NCBI GenBank assembly: GCA_016584495.1
Contig: WAID01000003.1
Location: 2,976,001-3,040,000, forward strand
Direction: 5' to 3'
Source of the DNA: Celoporthe dispersa
Lineage: Eukaryota; Ascomycota; Sordariomycetes; Diaporthales; Cryphonectriaceae
DNA: 64,000 nt
A program made the position numbers and the translations under genes. The notes below the pieces were generated by a model. It was not told the origin of the DNA. It searched no databases and saw only the letters and a list, made by a program, of their open reading frames with translations. This document shows, piece after piece, positions 42,327 to 55,555 of the stretch (position 1 is its first letter; each line of letters starts with the position of its first letter).

Positions 42327-45300
42327 GTTGATTAGGTAAATGGAGCATGCGCGATGCTGCTGCTACTGCTGAGGTGGATTGGGTATTGATTATGATATCC
42401 TAACACAAGCAATCGTACAAATGCGCTGGGAGCATCCGGCTGCAGCCCGGCCTCATTTATAACAAGACATGCCTACATACTTGCACAGGCCGTTGCATCC
42501 ATCGCAGGCGGCGCGCCGCGTCTCTCCATGCTGCAGGAGTGTTGTTGGCAGCTTCACGGAGATTACAATGCTTGTGCACATGCCCTCGGTGTTGGTGAAG
42601 GATCGTCTCAACCGCAGTGCCAGGGCTGAGGAGCTGCTGTATGCGGCAATTTAACCCTCGATAATCCTTCTCGCCGTAGAGGCTTGTATAGCCATCAAGC
42701 TGTAGAGATAAGCAACGAGATCCTTCGACGCGCTCCTCTCTGCACGTCTAAGAGGTGGAGGCGACAACAAGGTGTTTGTAGCGAAATCCTTCCGCAAGAA
42801 CGGGACCGCCCGTTCCGAGTGCAAGCTGGAGATGAAAGCCAATAGGCAAAGAAGGATTTTGACAGACACAGCTTCTGGCCGAACCTCGTAGGTTCGTTCT
42901 CGCAGGCGTCGATGTTTATGCTGATCGGTCCCGAGCTCTTGCACACCCCAGCACGACCCTCGTGCAAGCAGAGGGGGAGAATGCGCCCACCGACGAAGGA
43001 TGAAGAGAAATTGTGCCTCTGGGCAGCGCAGAGCCCATGCCAACCACTTGATTGGGCACAGAGACGAAGAATGAGACGGCTTTTCGGTCTGAACGTCGTG
43101 CGAGTCCTTGTCGAATGGTAGGCGTGAGCCCTCCCAGACTGACAGGGAACAGGATCGGAAGTGAGCGCATCTCAGATACATTCACCGGTCTGCCCAAGGT
43201 ATTTGGTATTGAATTAGCTTCAGCCCGTAGAAAATTCCAACGAGGAGACGAGGGAAGGCAACACACAGGTGGGGTGGTGCAGCTCATCCCGACGACGCCA
43301 CCTGGCGAGCTCTGCTCGGCGGACCTTGGAAGTCTAACCTCTCTGCCTTCTTGCGAATTTAGCTTTCTGCGTACAATGGACCGAAAAGCGGGGAAGAGTC
43401 TAGGGACTGTGTGCCGGGCTGGGGAGAAGAGGTCCTTTGATGCGAAAAGCTGTGTCCCTGCCAGCCGTGGACTGAGATATCCCGCGACGATGGCCTTATC
43501 TGGTGAGACGCGAGATGTAGGTGTTTTGTCGCCCGCCGTTCACGAAGACCCTTGGCCTGGTTAGCTGAGCACGAGCGATGGTGCCATAATCATGAACGTC
43601 GTCTGGCACTCTTTCTTTTATTCTTCCCGTTCACGCGCATGACCTTTCACCACTCTGCCATTGAAGTGATATGAATAGATCAAGAGCCCAAAATGCTGAG
43701 ATGTATGCTGGCTACAAAAACAAGAAGAAGAAAAAAAAGAAGAAGGAAAAGCCTGCACTGTATGTCATCTGGCAGCATCGCAGACAGACCTGGGTCTTCC
43801 ACGAACAGCGCCGGGGCAAGCTGCAGGCTGACTGGCAGCCTACGAAACGTGGGTGTTTCTTCGCATCTGTGTGGGTAGGTCTCGACAATACTGGTTTATC
43901 ACGTAAAAGAAACCCCCCAAAAAAGAAACAAAAGAAGAAAGAAGGAAAAAAAAAACCCTCGCCCGTGCTCTCCTTATTTCACGGCAGATGTTCTTTTCGT
44001 AAGCTCGGAACCGCCCCTCAGCGGAGCACCAAGGTTGGACATGGCATGCACTTCGGTGGAGCTCCGCGATAAGACGGCGACGGCATGGCTGCCACCCGAG
44101 GCCGCGACAAAGTCTGTCTGGAGCACCCAATTGGCGTAGAGAAACCGCTGCCCGTGGACAGGCAAGAGAGGGTCTCGAATGTTGCATCTCTCCAGGCGGC
44201 GCTAGGGTCTTGTCCTGGTTGCACTCGGCAGTGCAGTGCATTGCATTGAGGCCCCTCTCTCGTCTCGAACCGCTAGGGTCTCTGGAGGGCAAAAGAGAGA
44301 GAGAGAGAGGGGGGCTCCTGTCACCGCCGCCGGGAACACACGTCGTGAAGCTCCCAAGACAGTTAGCTACTCGAGGCAGTAAGCAGCTGAGGTGCCAAGT
44401 GCTAACCTTAGGGGATGGCCTCGGAAGCGGGAGACCGGTAGCTTCCGAGGCCCTGGCCCCTGATCGCCGAGGGATGGTGGGCGGAGAATTCACTGCCAGG
44501 ATTTCTGGTAAGGCACACGCAGTTATTGACTATCCAGGCATCATCGTCCGAACAACACCCCCGCACGACCTGGCCCTCGAGATCGAGATCGAGGACCCAA
44601 GGTCTGGTCACCTATCCCAGGAAAAGCTGTTGAGAAATGAGCGCACGTCGGCGCCCTCAGCTGGACGACGCAGCTTTCGACCACGATGACGTTTTCGGCC
44701 GGCGTGAGCCTGATTTCGAGACCTAGGCTGAAGCTGGTCACTGAGAACTGATTGGCCTAGATAGCTTTTGGTGGCACCAAGCAGCCGCAGGGTGGTACTA
44801 TGGTAACACCGTCTTTTCGTTGACGCGTTGGACCATCCTTGACCCTGCAAGCCTGCATCTCTTTGTGAGAAGTGTGTGAGAGAGAGGGAGAGGGAGAGGG
44901 CCAAAGAGCCAACGTCTCCGCAGTTGTTTAACCGCCCAGCGCTGCCTGTAACGGGGTAGTCCGGGCTATGGATGGCGGGTCTGTGGCGGTCTAGAAAGCG
45001 ATTCTCGAATCTCGCTGCATCTCTCGATCAAAGTTCATGTGGGCCTGGGCAGAGATGAGTGGCTGCTGGCTGCCAGTGCCTGGCCTGTGGCAATGCCTGG
45101 CCTGTGCCAAAGATGTGCAAGAAGCCCTGGGTGTCAACCATTCGTGGTCAGTTGACACCGAGCGCGGGATGTACTCAACAACAAACAGCACCACGCGCGG
45201 GTCTAGATGGCGGATAATACCAGTCACCTGCTGCCTGTGTTCGAGAGGAGCACACTGTCGATGGATCTGCAATGCAGCTTCGCGCAGCAGGCCAATGGTG

Positions 45301-46896
45301 GGCGGGCAGGGGGGCATCTGAAACGCAGGCTGCCCGGAAAGGGCATCGTGACCTGCTTGTGCATAGATAACTGAAAACCCTCCGACCGCAGCTGCATGGG
45401 TTCCGGCCAACTCCCCCCTCCCCCCCACCAAAAATAAAAAACAAAAACAAAAACAGGATACCTCGTAGCAGTATTCCTGCACTGTAGCAGTCTTCGTAGC
45501 CGCCGGACAACGCCAAGGCCTGAATGGGTGGTCCTGTACGGACGCATACTCCCTCCTCGCGGTCTGGATCGTGATACAGCAGGCCGTGAGCTTGTGTTAG
45601 GAGAGGGAGGGGGGGGGGAAATGGCGGTCGGCTCGAGAATCCAGGTTCGAGGCACCGGGGGCGCCATCCTCCGGGAACAAGGGGCGGGCATTCTCTCCCT
45701 GCCGGACCTGGTGCAGGCTATAGTGGTAGTATGGTATATGTTTCGTTCACGCATATGTACCATAATACAATAATAGTATCACCGCACGCACGCCACAGCA
45801 GAGGGGGGGAGGGCTGGAGGAAACGCTCCCGTCAGGTGGACAACCTAGAGAGCGTTATCCTCACATAACGCTCTGGCATGGTATGTAAGATGATGGAAAA
45901 TAGCGACTGTCGCAGCAAGGAGATTAAACACCAATCTGGAGAGAGCCGAGTGCGGTAGCGAAGTTGATGCGACGGTCTCTGTTGTGGCCGGCGGGGGAGA
46001 ATAAAAAACGGCGGCCGTTTGAGTCTCAGTGTCAGCGGCACCGTTGCAACAGAGCTGGAGCAACCAGAATTCCAAGCTCGGCGGATGGCATTTCTTGCAG
46101 GATCTGGATGGAATTCCTGGCCATCCATGTCCCTCCCCGCATACTGGCTCGTCTACCAGCCTGAATTCACCTGGGTGTCCGAACCATGGCGTTCCTGTAA
46201 TTGAAACGGTGGTATGTCCTTGGGGGAATGGGTTGAGGTCTGAGGTGTGGCTGCTGTAGTAGCTTCTGGCCGTCTGACCTGCGCCCTGTTCAGGTGAGGT
46301 TCATGAATCCATTTTCTTCTTCTTCTTCTTTCCCTTTCTTCTCTCCTCAGCCATGATGTTCTGTGTTGTCATGCTGTGATTTGTGTTGGCTGGTATTAGG
46401 TTAAGTTAGGTCAGGTAAGGGCAGGAGACGGCATGTCCGAGATCTGCTAGTCAGTATCTGCAGGAAGTGAAAGGGTGGTGAACTCAGCCATGAGAGAAGA
46501 AGGAGGATCTTCCGTTGCTCGCGTCTCGAATGTATGGCTGAACTCGACACAGGTCCATACAGAGCACCTGGGAAGATCTGACGAGCGAGGACATACCATA
46601 GCACACCATACCTATGATGCTGCTATGACATTATACACCACGGGTCTTGCAAGGTCTCGGGTCATTTGTTGGTGGGAGGCCAAAAGAGAGAAAAGAAGCC
46701 CAAGGGGCGGAGCTGTGGTTCAGCAGCAAGCAGGTGGAGAATAAATTGCATGCAGCAGAGTTTACTGCGGTAGAGAGGCAGTGGCAGTGGTGATCACTTG
46801 GCCCAGGCCTAAGCAGGACAGGGAGCCAGGGGGGTCCCCTGCTGAGCCTGGCCCCACCTCCTGCCCTCCCCACCCACCACGGTACCTCTCCACCTG
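42327..46896. other. Gene-poor interval
   Basis: About 4.6 kb after the peptidase promoter. ORFs up to 217 codons exist on both strands, overlap heavily and show no signal peptide, domain or splice support. Tracts: A/G-rich 43725-43750 and 43915-43955, GA 44297-44312, TTC 46313-46330, and degenerate GGTTAA-like repeats at 46395-46420. No tRNA was found. Confidence 0.4.
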
Positions 46897-46904
46897 TATA
46901 AATT
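46897..46904 (+). promoter_or_regulatory. TATA box of the Ser-rich protein gene
   Basis: TATAAATT lies 840 nt before the ATG at 47737. The stretch between is strongly C/T-rich with a CT array at 47154-47173, as in long fungal 5' leaders. Long leader or leader intron is inferred. Confidence 0.4.
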
Positions 46905-47153
46905 AACATACGATAAAAAGTACTATCGTGTATCTGCCAGATGCCAATCGAGCTTCCTGCAACTTTCCAGCTTTCTGTTTTCCCTGTTTCTGAAGTGCGC
47001 CAGTAACAAATGCCATCTCCATCCCTCCCCCAAAGTTCCCCACACTGCCAGCTCAGCCTGCCCTAGACTTCCAGCTTGCACTCTATTCCCAAACTCGTCC
47101 TTGTCTTGGGTCTCCCTCTTCTCTTCCCTGCCTGCCTCCTCCCACCACTTGCT

Positions 47154-47173
47154 CTCTCTCTCTCTCTCTCTCG
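47154..47173. repeat. (CT)n tract in the leader
   Basis: Ten CT units inside the long pyrimidine-rich leader of the gene at 47737. Confidence 0.85.
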
Positions 47174-47736
47174 TCTTGATATCTTGTCCCTGTCTGGCTG
47201 GTCTTCAGTTCTCCTGCCCCCTCTCTCGTTTGCATCTCCTACTGTCTCCCGTTTCTCCCCTCCCCCTTCTATCCTTCGTAGCTGCAGCTGCAGGCTCATC
47301 TGTCTGTCGTGACCTCGTGCGACCCTCCTACCCCCTCTCCTCCTACGCCTCGCCCTGACGCCAGTTCTAGCCGTAGAGGTCCTGACCTGAGCTCCATCCC
47401 TCCTCCCTGGCTTCTCGACTCGGACTTCCTGGATCCCACCTGGCCCCGTTTAAATATCCGTGCCCGTCCTCATCACGCACTCTCCTGGCCCTCCTCCACT
47501 CACACCTCCCCCACCTCCAAACCCACCCTCCCTCACCTGTCTCCCGACCACGACCCGACTTCCCAAAGAAAAAGGCCTGGCTGGCCCTCTCGACCTACCT
47601 CACATTCGTCCTCACCCTCTGGGCACTCCTCGACAGCCACTGACCACCTGCACCCTCGACGGACGGAATGGCGGTCTCATCCTGCACATGAAAGCTTGAT
47701 ACTCGTTGCCTGTCCCCAGGCACAGCCCCCGACACC

Positions 47737-50700
47737 ATGGGGAACACGCCCTCCAAAGTCTCGCAAGGTCGTACTTCCCAAAAGCTGTCTAAGCCGAGGA
47801 TCACCAGCTCTTCCACGGCCAGAGCGCCCAGTTCGACTCCTGGCCCCCAGCAAGCCGGCACCTTACCTAGCCCTCACGACCAGACCCCGGGCCTGATCAG
47901 CATCCCCTATTCCTCGACCACCACTCCCAGTCCTGTCGACGAGGACCATGACGAACTGGCCAAGGAGTCCTCAGACAGGCCGTTCCTTGTACCGCCCAAG
48001 GTGCAGAGGCGGCTCAGTCTGTTCCGATCAAAATCATCCCAGGATACATCGGAGCGCCGCAAGTCCAGGCGCAACACCATCATCGGATCTTCCACTCCTG
48101 CTTCTGAAGCAGGTGGCGTCTCGAGGGCCCAGTCTCTGTCCACACAAAATTTTGCGAGAGAGCCACAAAATGTCGTGCCCAGCGGCGAAGAGTATGTGGC
48201 CCCATGCCATGAAGAGCAGTCCTCGGCTAACCATGGCAACGATAGCTGGTCACTGGCCGGGGACCGTGCCTCCTGGGCGTACGATATGTCGTCCTACGAA
48301 GCCCAGCGGATCCTCAACCTCGTCAAGGACCACAATCCGCCTCTTCCCCGCAGCCAGACATCAACATCGCTGTGCGATTCTGCACCGACGGAGATGCAAT
48401 CACCCATCGGCCGCCGAACCCCGTCTGTTGGCCAGGCAGAGAGCACCGTGATATCCCGGTCTAACTCGGAGATATCCCTGCACCCCCCGATGCGGCGTCG
48501 CTCCATCATACAGACACCTGGTGTCGCTACGCGGACACGACCAAGCCCCAACACCACGAGGTCCAGGAGATCTAGCCTCCGACATAGCCACCCTCCTACG
48601 CCGAGCATGTCCCGGCAGCCATCCTTCGAGACGATGGACAACCGCTTCTTGTCACTCCCCCCACTCCCTATTCCGATCCGCGTCTCCGAGGATACGCCCA
48701 GGGTGCTGACCCCTAAGGATACGGATTACAGCACAACGGGAGCTTTCAAATTCGGAAGCCTTCGAATTACCAATGGTAGCCCTGTCTCGACTCCCTCTAT
48801 GGCAGCGGTTAGCAGAGGCGCAGCGGAGATGAAGAGCCCCTCTACAACTAGCGGTGTGGATTATTTCGCCAGTGCTCCGGCCCGGGACACGGATATGCCG
48901 TCTGTGGCAGTGGAGGACCCTGTGCAGTCATCTACTGCTCCTGAGGCAACTCTACTTTCAAGGGCAGGGTCAGCCGGCGATGCGGGTGCCCAAGCGCAGC
49001 TGCCTCTCCTGTCGATCACTACTGTACAGGGCGTGATAGCGAGCGCTATATTGTCCCCTGAGTCGCAGACGGGCCGTGTTGAGATTCAACAGAAGCTCCC
49101 AGCCAGCCCGCTGCTCAAGATTCAGTCGAGGCAAGCAGCGGTCGATGACCATCTGTTTGAGGATGATGACCAGCTGGAGATGTCTGGAGTTGAGGTGCTC
49201 GACATCAGGATAGACCCCAACGCGAAGAGCCTCCCGCCTCAGCTGGTGGACTGGTCACAGCGATGCTCTCAGGGCATTACGAGGTCTGACAGTGGCTTCG
49301 AGTCAAACGCCAAGTCGGAGTCGTCCCAATCTTGCAACTCACTTACCAAGGCAGACTCTGGCTACAGTTCCAACATGTCTCTGCGGTCTTTTGCGGAACG
49401 AGACGGTCCAGTCTGCGCGAGAGAGAGAGGCCGAGAGAAGCTCAACTGAGAGTGAAAGGGACTCAGCCTTAGTTTTGGGCAGAGGGCCGAGAAGATCGCT
49501 TGAAACCAAGGTGCTGAAGCCAACGGGAGCATTGGAAGCTTCCGCTGTCACCACCGCGCACAGTGACAAAGCGCCGACTCCTCCACCGAAAGATGATGTC
49601 CACCCGAAGCCTACGTCTCAGCCGTCAAAACAAACAGCGGCGCCTGAGGTGACACCCAGAAAAGTAGTGCGGCCGCTGCCCGCCGCTATTGATACCAACA
49701 AGGGCAAAGACAAGCGAGGCCTGAGGTCGCCAGGTTCCGCCCCCCCTACACCAGCGAGCGTGAGATCGGAGGACTCCACGTCGTCCTTGAGTATTGGAAA
49801 CAACACCCAGAAGCCAGGCAGGCTGCAGCGTTTTCTTAGTCTGAATCACTCGGCGAGGCAACCTCTCACGGTGCATGAGACACATACCGTCGACAACGAA
49901 GTGCCGTCGATTCCCAAGGAGGTCGAAATCAAGTTCCGTGAGCATACCGGCCTATTTCCCACGACGGCCAGGGAGGCTCGCACTGAAATCGCAGATGAGC
50001 AAGGAGACCTTGAAGACGATTATGAGTGTCGGCAGCCTAGAGGTCTCCAAGGACAATGAGCTACCGGCCACGCCGACAACTTCAGACGATGATGGTGGCA
50101 CGGCGATACGCAATTCTGATGACAGCTTACAGAGCCCTCTGAAGCAGACCTTCAGCTCCATGCAGACAAGTTTCAAGAGCGTCACAGCCTCTATGGTGCA
50201 AACCCGACGAGAGATCGTACGGAAGCCTGTGCCCACATCGAGACATTCGCAGAAGCAGGATACCCAGCATACCCCCAGAGACGATAGAATGCTTGCTGTG
50301 GAGGCCGAACTCATAAGCTACACCTCGGTTACAAGCAGCCTGGGCAGCAACGCGTACGATGTCGCTACCCGAGCAATGCAGCCAGCAGGACCACCGAGTC
50401 GTTCTCAGTCAATGACTTCAGGACGGGAGCACTACCTACAGCTGAGGACGTACAGCCTGAACACGGCACCCCCCAGTGCCCTGAACAATGGCCCACATCG
50501 CTCGACGACGTTCCCGCAGAGCGGCTCGCTACGCGACAAGCGGAGATCTTCACCTCCGATCAGCATGGCGCCGCGGAACTCCTTTCGCTCGCCTCCGCCG
50601 CGCTCACCCTTGAGCCCACAGGGGCCGGCGGTGCTGCGAAGTACGAGCCACAACGGCGTGACTAGCAGGACGAGGAGACTATCTCCACAGGGCCCTATGA

Positions 50701-51245
50701 GTCCTGAAGATATCCGGCGCGGGCAGACGATTTCAGTAATTCACCCACCCCCCACCACCGTCTCGGACACCTTGGCTCCCTCACGCAATTCTCTAGATTC
50801 TCCCAGATCTGCGTCGATTAACAACCGCCACAACTCGATGCCGCCAGCCCGCAGTGAATTTCTGCGTGAGCTTCAGGATTCCCAGTCAAACCAACAGGGT
50901 AGCAAGAGCCCGGTTCTCAAACACCAATCGAGCCTCGATGGATTCGGTAGAAATCAGCTGCAGGGGGTCTATATGCCTCTACCAGCTCACCGGGGACCAA
51001 CGTTTGGGTCAGAGGCCCCGTCTCATCACTGGAGTTCTCGAAACAGCTCTCGTCTGGGTGAGGGCCGTCCCCAGTCGGAACAGCTGCAATGGGCCCCTCC
51101 GTACGTACCTCGTGGGCCACACCGCCGAAACTTGTCAGCAGGCAGCCGACCCTACTACCACCAGCTGGGTGGCCATCATGCCCCTTACCGCATCTTGCAC
51201 AGTTACAACTCACCGGCGTATCGCAATGCCCCTATCTGGGGTTGA
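47737..51245 (+). CDS. Large Ser-rich protein with N-myristoylation consensus, two frame breaks
   Basis: About 1168 aa once two single-base breaks are taken out. The start MGNTPSKVSQ fits the N-myristoyltransferase consensus (Gly2, Ser6), suggesting membrane association; no transmembrane segment follows. Nearly the whole chain is Ser/Pro/Thr-rich and basic, probably disordered, with many possible kinase sites (RRLSLFRSKSS, RRKSRRNT). A motif occurs twice near residues 515-545: TRSDSGFESN and TKADSGYSSNMSLRS. Break 1 is at TTTT 49389-49392: one T fewer gives MSLRSLRNETVQSARERE. Break 2 lies between about 49960 and 49990, from FPTTAREAR into LKSQMSKETLKT. Both segments stay open and similar in composition, ending HSYNSPAYRNAPIWG. 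No catalytic domain is recognised; it resembles fungal-specific scaffold or polarity-type proteins only in style. Intronless. Confidence 0.75.
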
Positions 51246-52832
51246 GAGTATCGATGCTGTGGGGGGAATGTTGTTCGTCTCAGCCGGCCCTGATTGTGAT
51301 GCAACAATATTTGCTTGACCTCGCATCGAACCGGTGTTGTGCTGGTCAACAGGAGTGATAACTAGGTGAGACTCAAAAAGCCTCTCACGGGCCCCTCACC
51401 GTGCATCAGCAAGTCTCGTGACGGACGCCACGTGGGCATTCGCCCATGCGAAGCGGGCCTGGCTGCCTTGACCTGAGTTCAGCAGCTGCAGGACCGCTTT
51501 CGATCACGATCATTCCAAAAGCTTCTTTGTCTTTTTTTTTCTTCTTTTATTTCTCTCTCTCTCTCTCCATCCATTCATCTACCAAGGGTGGTATTGCATC
51601 TCAATGGCTTTGAAATTTCCGGCCAAAGGCGTTTAGGGGGGCATCAGCATTATAGCATCAAGCGGCACATGGCAACGGCTCGCAACAGACCTCACGAACC
51701 TTTCACGGTTAGCATTTTCATTTTGTGGCGGGGGAATCATCACGGCTGGATCAGCCTTTATCATTAGTGCAATTTTGAGGGGACTCGTCTCCTGTGGAGA
51801 TGACAACCCCATGCGGTGGTCCCATATTGGCGCTCTCCCGGAAAGGGGGCCTTTTCCGTTCTTTGCTTGCGCGCTTTTGGTCTTGATGGAATTTGGCCGG
51901 ATATCGAAAGGGACAGGCATTTATACCCGACAAGTTAAAACGGTCAAGACCGTATTTGTTACTTCTGAGTCTTTGGTACTGGTCAAGGGGGGGTGGGGGT
52001 GGGTTTGCTACCATCGATATCGCGGGAGAGAGGTCACTGGATGGCTAATGGGTTGATCCCCTCCACACAAGGCAATGGAGGAGGACCCGTCTCAAAGTCG
52101 AGCCGGGGGGTGAGGGGTGCGAGAGGAACTCAGAGGAAGGCGCGGCGACAGGCGGGCTGCCTCGTGGGACAGACGGGCGCCGGTGGAGGGCGTAGCTGGC
52201 ACTGGCTTGAATAGCTTCAGTAGCACAAATACGACACGATACAAGTGATTCCGGACCGTGTACTGGGTGCGCCATGCTGCAGGTGCTGGCCATGCTTCAT
52301 CCGCCGAGGCCACGTCAGGCTCTGGGCTCCGAACGGGCACTGTCGGCAGATCAGCGCACCAGAGCTCTCACCTGCAGGTCGGTGTGGATACGGACATTGC
52401 GGTCAATGTCAAGCGGCATCTCGAAGAGCCCGGGCCAGCAGCAGCCTTGACGCGCATCCTGCGACGACAACATGATGATGGAATACCCACATGGATCGGC
52501 GAGGCAGCCCCGCTGTCTGCTGGATCGTCTATTTTTACCATGAAGGAAGAAGATTGGCTGGGAGGGGGGAGGGGAGGGAGGTCCATCCTGACAGCGAACA
52601 AGTGAAAAGTGGCTGCCAACCTCGAGACGCTGTAATCTTGACCATACCACGAGAAACCTACTACAGTATATACAACCACGCGGTATTACTGCTTGGACCC
52701 GCTGTGTTGAAAGTATTTAGGTCCTACATGGTGCGCCCGCCTTTGGATTTTTTTTTTTTCCCTTCTTCTTCCAATTGTGTGGAAAACGAGGGGTAGCGAT
52801 TTAAAAATTAAAAAAAAAAGTTACCCGAGACT

Positions 52833-52856
52833 GTCCTGAAGTCCTGAAGTCCTGAA
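52833..52856. repeat. Three-copy 8-bp tandem repeat
   Basis: GTCCTGAA occurs three times head to tail without mismatch. Confidence 0.9.
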
Positions 52857-53309
52857 GATCAAGACTTGTCCTCAACACCAATCAAGCCGAAAACCCAGAC
52901 GAGTCGAACCAACTGAGGGGCGAATTGTGATCACGCCAGGCAGTGCAGGCGCTTAGACGTGGGTTCCAGCAGAGAGCCCTTTCGCCACTAACCAGTCATC
53001 CGTCCTCCATCAAGGCCCATCGGCTGCAGATCTCAGCAAAGATATGCAAGGGCACCTGCAGGCAGCACCACAGGCAGCGCGCAACAGGCGGGAGTCTTTT
53101 TTGGAGCGCTAGCACCTGCAGGTGCACCACCTACCTGCACTGCCCTGAATCGATGAGGGTCGGTCACGCAGGGCCCGGCAGCAGCAGCTGCACGCCAGGG
53201 GTGGTGGAGAAACCGGGTTTTGGGCGGTGGGCGGTGGGTGGTGGTTGCACCCTGGGCGAGGACACAAACCGCATGCATCATCCCTCTTGAGACACAACGG
53301 CGCATCTTT

Positions 53310-53333
53310 TCTTCTTCTTCTTCTTCTTCTTCT
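53310..53333. repeat. (TTC)n tract
   Basis: About eight TTC units in the presumed leader of the gene at 53933; they read GAA on the other strand. Confidence 0.85.
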
Positions 53334-53932
53334 CTTCTCTCCGAGTTTTCATTTGAACCACGGCCCTCTCTGGCACGTCGCACGGCTTTACATGTCTACA
53401 CATGCTCCTGTCTGGAGAGGAAATACACCTGGAGACACCCCGCAGCCTCCAGAACAACGAGGATCTGGCCGACGACCTCATATATGCTCCCGTCATCACC
53501 ATTCCCCCCCCCCCCCCGGCAGACCGCCCTCGCAACCCGCTCGCACGGGCACAGTGACACTGCATCATCACTGACCGAGGTTTTCTATATCTTCGTAATA
53601 CGAAACACAAGATCACATTTCGGCTGAACTATCTTTGCCACTCTTCCCCAGGGCGGTACGTTTGGTCTGCTCGTGAGAGCCGTGCGTGAGACATTGAGGG
53701 GGAGGGAGCAACCACACAAGCAGCAGCAATCCCTCCATTTTTTTTTCTTTTTCGGAAAATCAAAAGACCAAAAAAAGAAAATAAAAAACCCATTATCGAA
53801 GCACCGACAAGAGCCAGGGCCAGAGCCAACCAGCACCTATTACTGTTATTATTATTATTTTTTTCCCCCCACCTTTCCGCCCCTCCTCGCTCGTCGCCAT
53901 CAGCATCATCCTCAAGCACACGCACACCGATC

Positions 53933-54739
53933 ATGAAGCCCCTGGGAATGGAAAACCCCGCATCCTACTACGACCCGCTGTTCGGCGACTCGTTCGGCGA
54001 CCCGCTCTTCGACGCGGAGCCGCTGCGCCGGGACCCGGAGGCCGAGTCTGTCCGCTCCCACCCATCCTCCATCTCCCATGCGGCAGACCAGACCCTGCTG
54101 CCGCACCGCATGCCGTCGCTGTCGTCTAGACCGCAGACACAGAGGCTGCAGCGGCGCAGGAGTCGATATCTCTACGTAAACGGCGTGCTGGTTCCGGTCA
54201 CGTCGGCGTCAGCATCATCGCCCCTCTCCCGTCCTCAGCCGTCGGATCATGGTGCCAGCTGGACTACTGCTGCTGCTGCCGCCACCGCCACCGCATCACC
54301 GTCGTCACCGTCGTCACCACCACCACTACCACCAGCTCTCAGAACAGCAGCTCCGAGCCGCACACTATCTCACAAGAGGGCCAAGTCGTATGGCGCATCC
54401 GGGACCACCTCGTCCTGGCTGCTAGGGAGCGGCATCGGCGTCGGCAGCGGCGGTGTCTTCGCAGACGCAAAACGACAGACCTGGACGGGCGAGCGGCGGG
54501 AGGTCAGGAAGCTGCAGAAGGACCACCCGGTCGGGTCGGCGAGGCCGGCGTTCACGATTGCCATTGGGAGCGGCGACGGGGGAGCGGGTGAGGATGCTGC
54601 TGCTGCTGCTGGCGCCGGTGCTGAGAAGGATGGGGTGAGAGGGTCGGTGTTGGGGGTTAGGCGGAAGATGGAGAGACTGAAGGGATTGTACAGGAGGGGA
54701 TCCAAGGAGGCGTTCATGGGTTCGACGAACCTGCGCTGA
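53933..54739 (+). CDS. Ser/Ala/Pro-rich protein of unknown function
   Basis: Single-exon 268-aa frame with an ATG in good context (GATCATGAAG) and strong GC bias at third codon positions. It starts MKPLGMENPASYYDPLFGDS with an acidic aromatic patch (GDSFGDPLFDAEPL). A short basic block, RLQRRRSRYLYVNGVLVPVT, may be a folded strand pair. Residues about 95-140 are Ala/Thr/Ser/Pro runs coded by repeated GCx, CCx and TCx triplets. After a Gly-rich part and an Ala run (about 222-228) the C-terminus is basic: RRKMERLKGLYRRGSKEAFM, possibly an amphipathic helix. No signal peptide, membrane segment or named domain. Coding nature is supported by the long frame and codon bias; function is unknown. Confidence 0.65.
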   Translation: MKPLGMENPASYYDPLFGDSFGDPLFDAEPLRRDPEAESVRSHPSSISHAADQTLLPHRMPSLSSRPQTQRLQRRRSRYLYVNGVLVPVTSASASSPLSRPQPSDHGASWTTAAAAATATASPSSPSSPPPLPPALRTAAPSRTLSHKRAKSYGASGTTSSWLLGSGIGVGSGGVFADAKRQTWTGERREVRKLQKDHPVGSARPAFTIAIGSGDGGAGEDAAAAAGAGAEKDGVRGSVLGVRRKMERLKGLYRRGSKEAFMGSTNLR

Positions 54740-55555
54740 CGGGGAACCAGGTCAACCACCCACGGCCACTGGGCGGTGGCCCGTACCTGATCATCTCGGC
54801 GGGTCCTAGGTGATCAAACAATGCATGGCAGCGTCTGCATGTGGCGGCCCGCCTTACGGAGCTGGCTGGTCGTCACCCCAAAGTCATATTAGAATTTAAA
54901 AAAAAAAGGGTAGAACATCATCAGTAGAGAGAACAAGAGCCATGGAGGGGCCTAGAAGTCTTGACATTCGGACAACCACGGACCACCTGCCCGTGCTCCA
55001 CCTGCTGTGTACGTTAAAAAAAAACTTATAAGTAATTATTCTCGGCAGTTAAGAAGAGTAAATACTAGAATGGACCTAAAGATTTATATGGGATGCCTCT
55101 CACCAGTATCCTTCTGCAGACACTCGTACCCAGAGCAAGTGTAGAATCTGCTGCACCCAGGAGTGCGATTACAACCAGGGCGTTTATCTTTATTATGCGC
55201 ACAGCGCATCAGCTGACCACCTCATTAATGCAGCGCAACGTTGTTTTATTTTAACCCTACTAGCTGGCTCCATCCCTCCTCAGCCGCACACGGAGGACAG
55301 ACTACCTACTTGGGGCAGAACAATTCTCACAGAAATCAAACATCTTTTTACTTTCTCCAAGTACCCTTCGACACTGCTGCGGCAGAACCCTCCCTCTGTG
55401 TCTTTTTTTTTGCTCTCCTTTTGCTTCCCTTTTTTCCTTTTTTCTTTCTTTCCCTTTTCTTTTTGGATTTCATCTCTATGAACCGCCCGTCATCTTCCAT
55501 GTCCACGTGCAATCCCTAGCGAGGCAATCACCCGGCTCAGGGTCCCCTTTCCGAT
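54740..55555. other. Promoter and leader of the HET gene
   Basis: Contains the 3' end of the previous gene and a T/C-rich tract (55408-55470) before the ATG at 55556. No other gene is seen. Confidence 0.5.

Larger units (their letters stand above)
51246..53932. other. Intergenic with simple repeats
   Basis: Contains a T- and CT-rich tract at 51531-51570, three copies of an 8-bp unit at 52833-52856, a TTC array at 53310-53333 and a C run at 53504-53518. 53300-53930 is probably the promoter and leader of the next gene. No supported gene. Confidence 0.45.

Noticed and set aside
43840..44689. Overlapping ORFs of 160-217 codons on both strands
   Set aside because: No motifs, no signal peptide, no consistent codon preference; they overlap each other antisense.
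47309..47896. 195-codon frame overlapping the start of the Ser-rich protein
   Set aside because: Pro/Ser/His-rich product is a by-product of the C-rich leader and runs out of frame into the real CDS.
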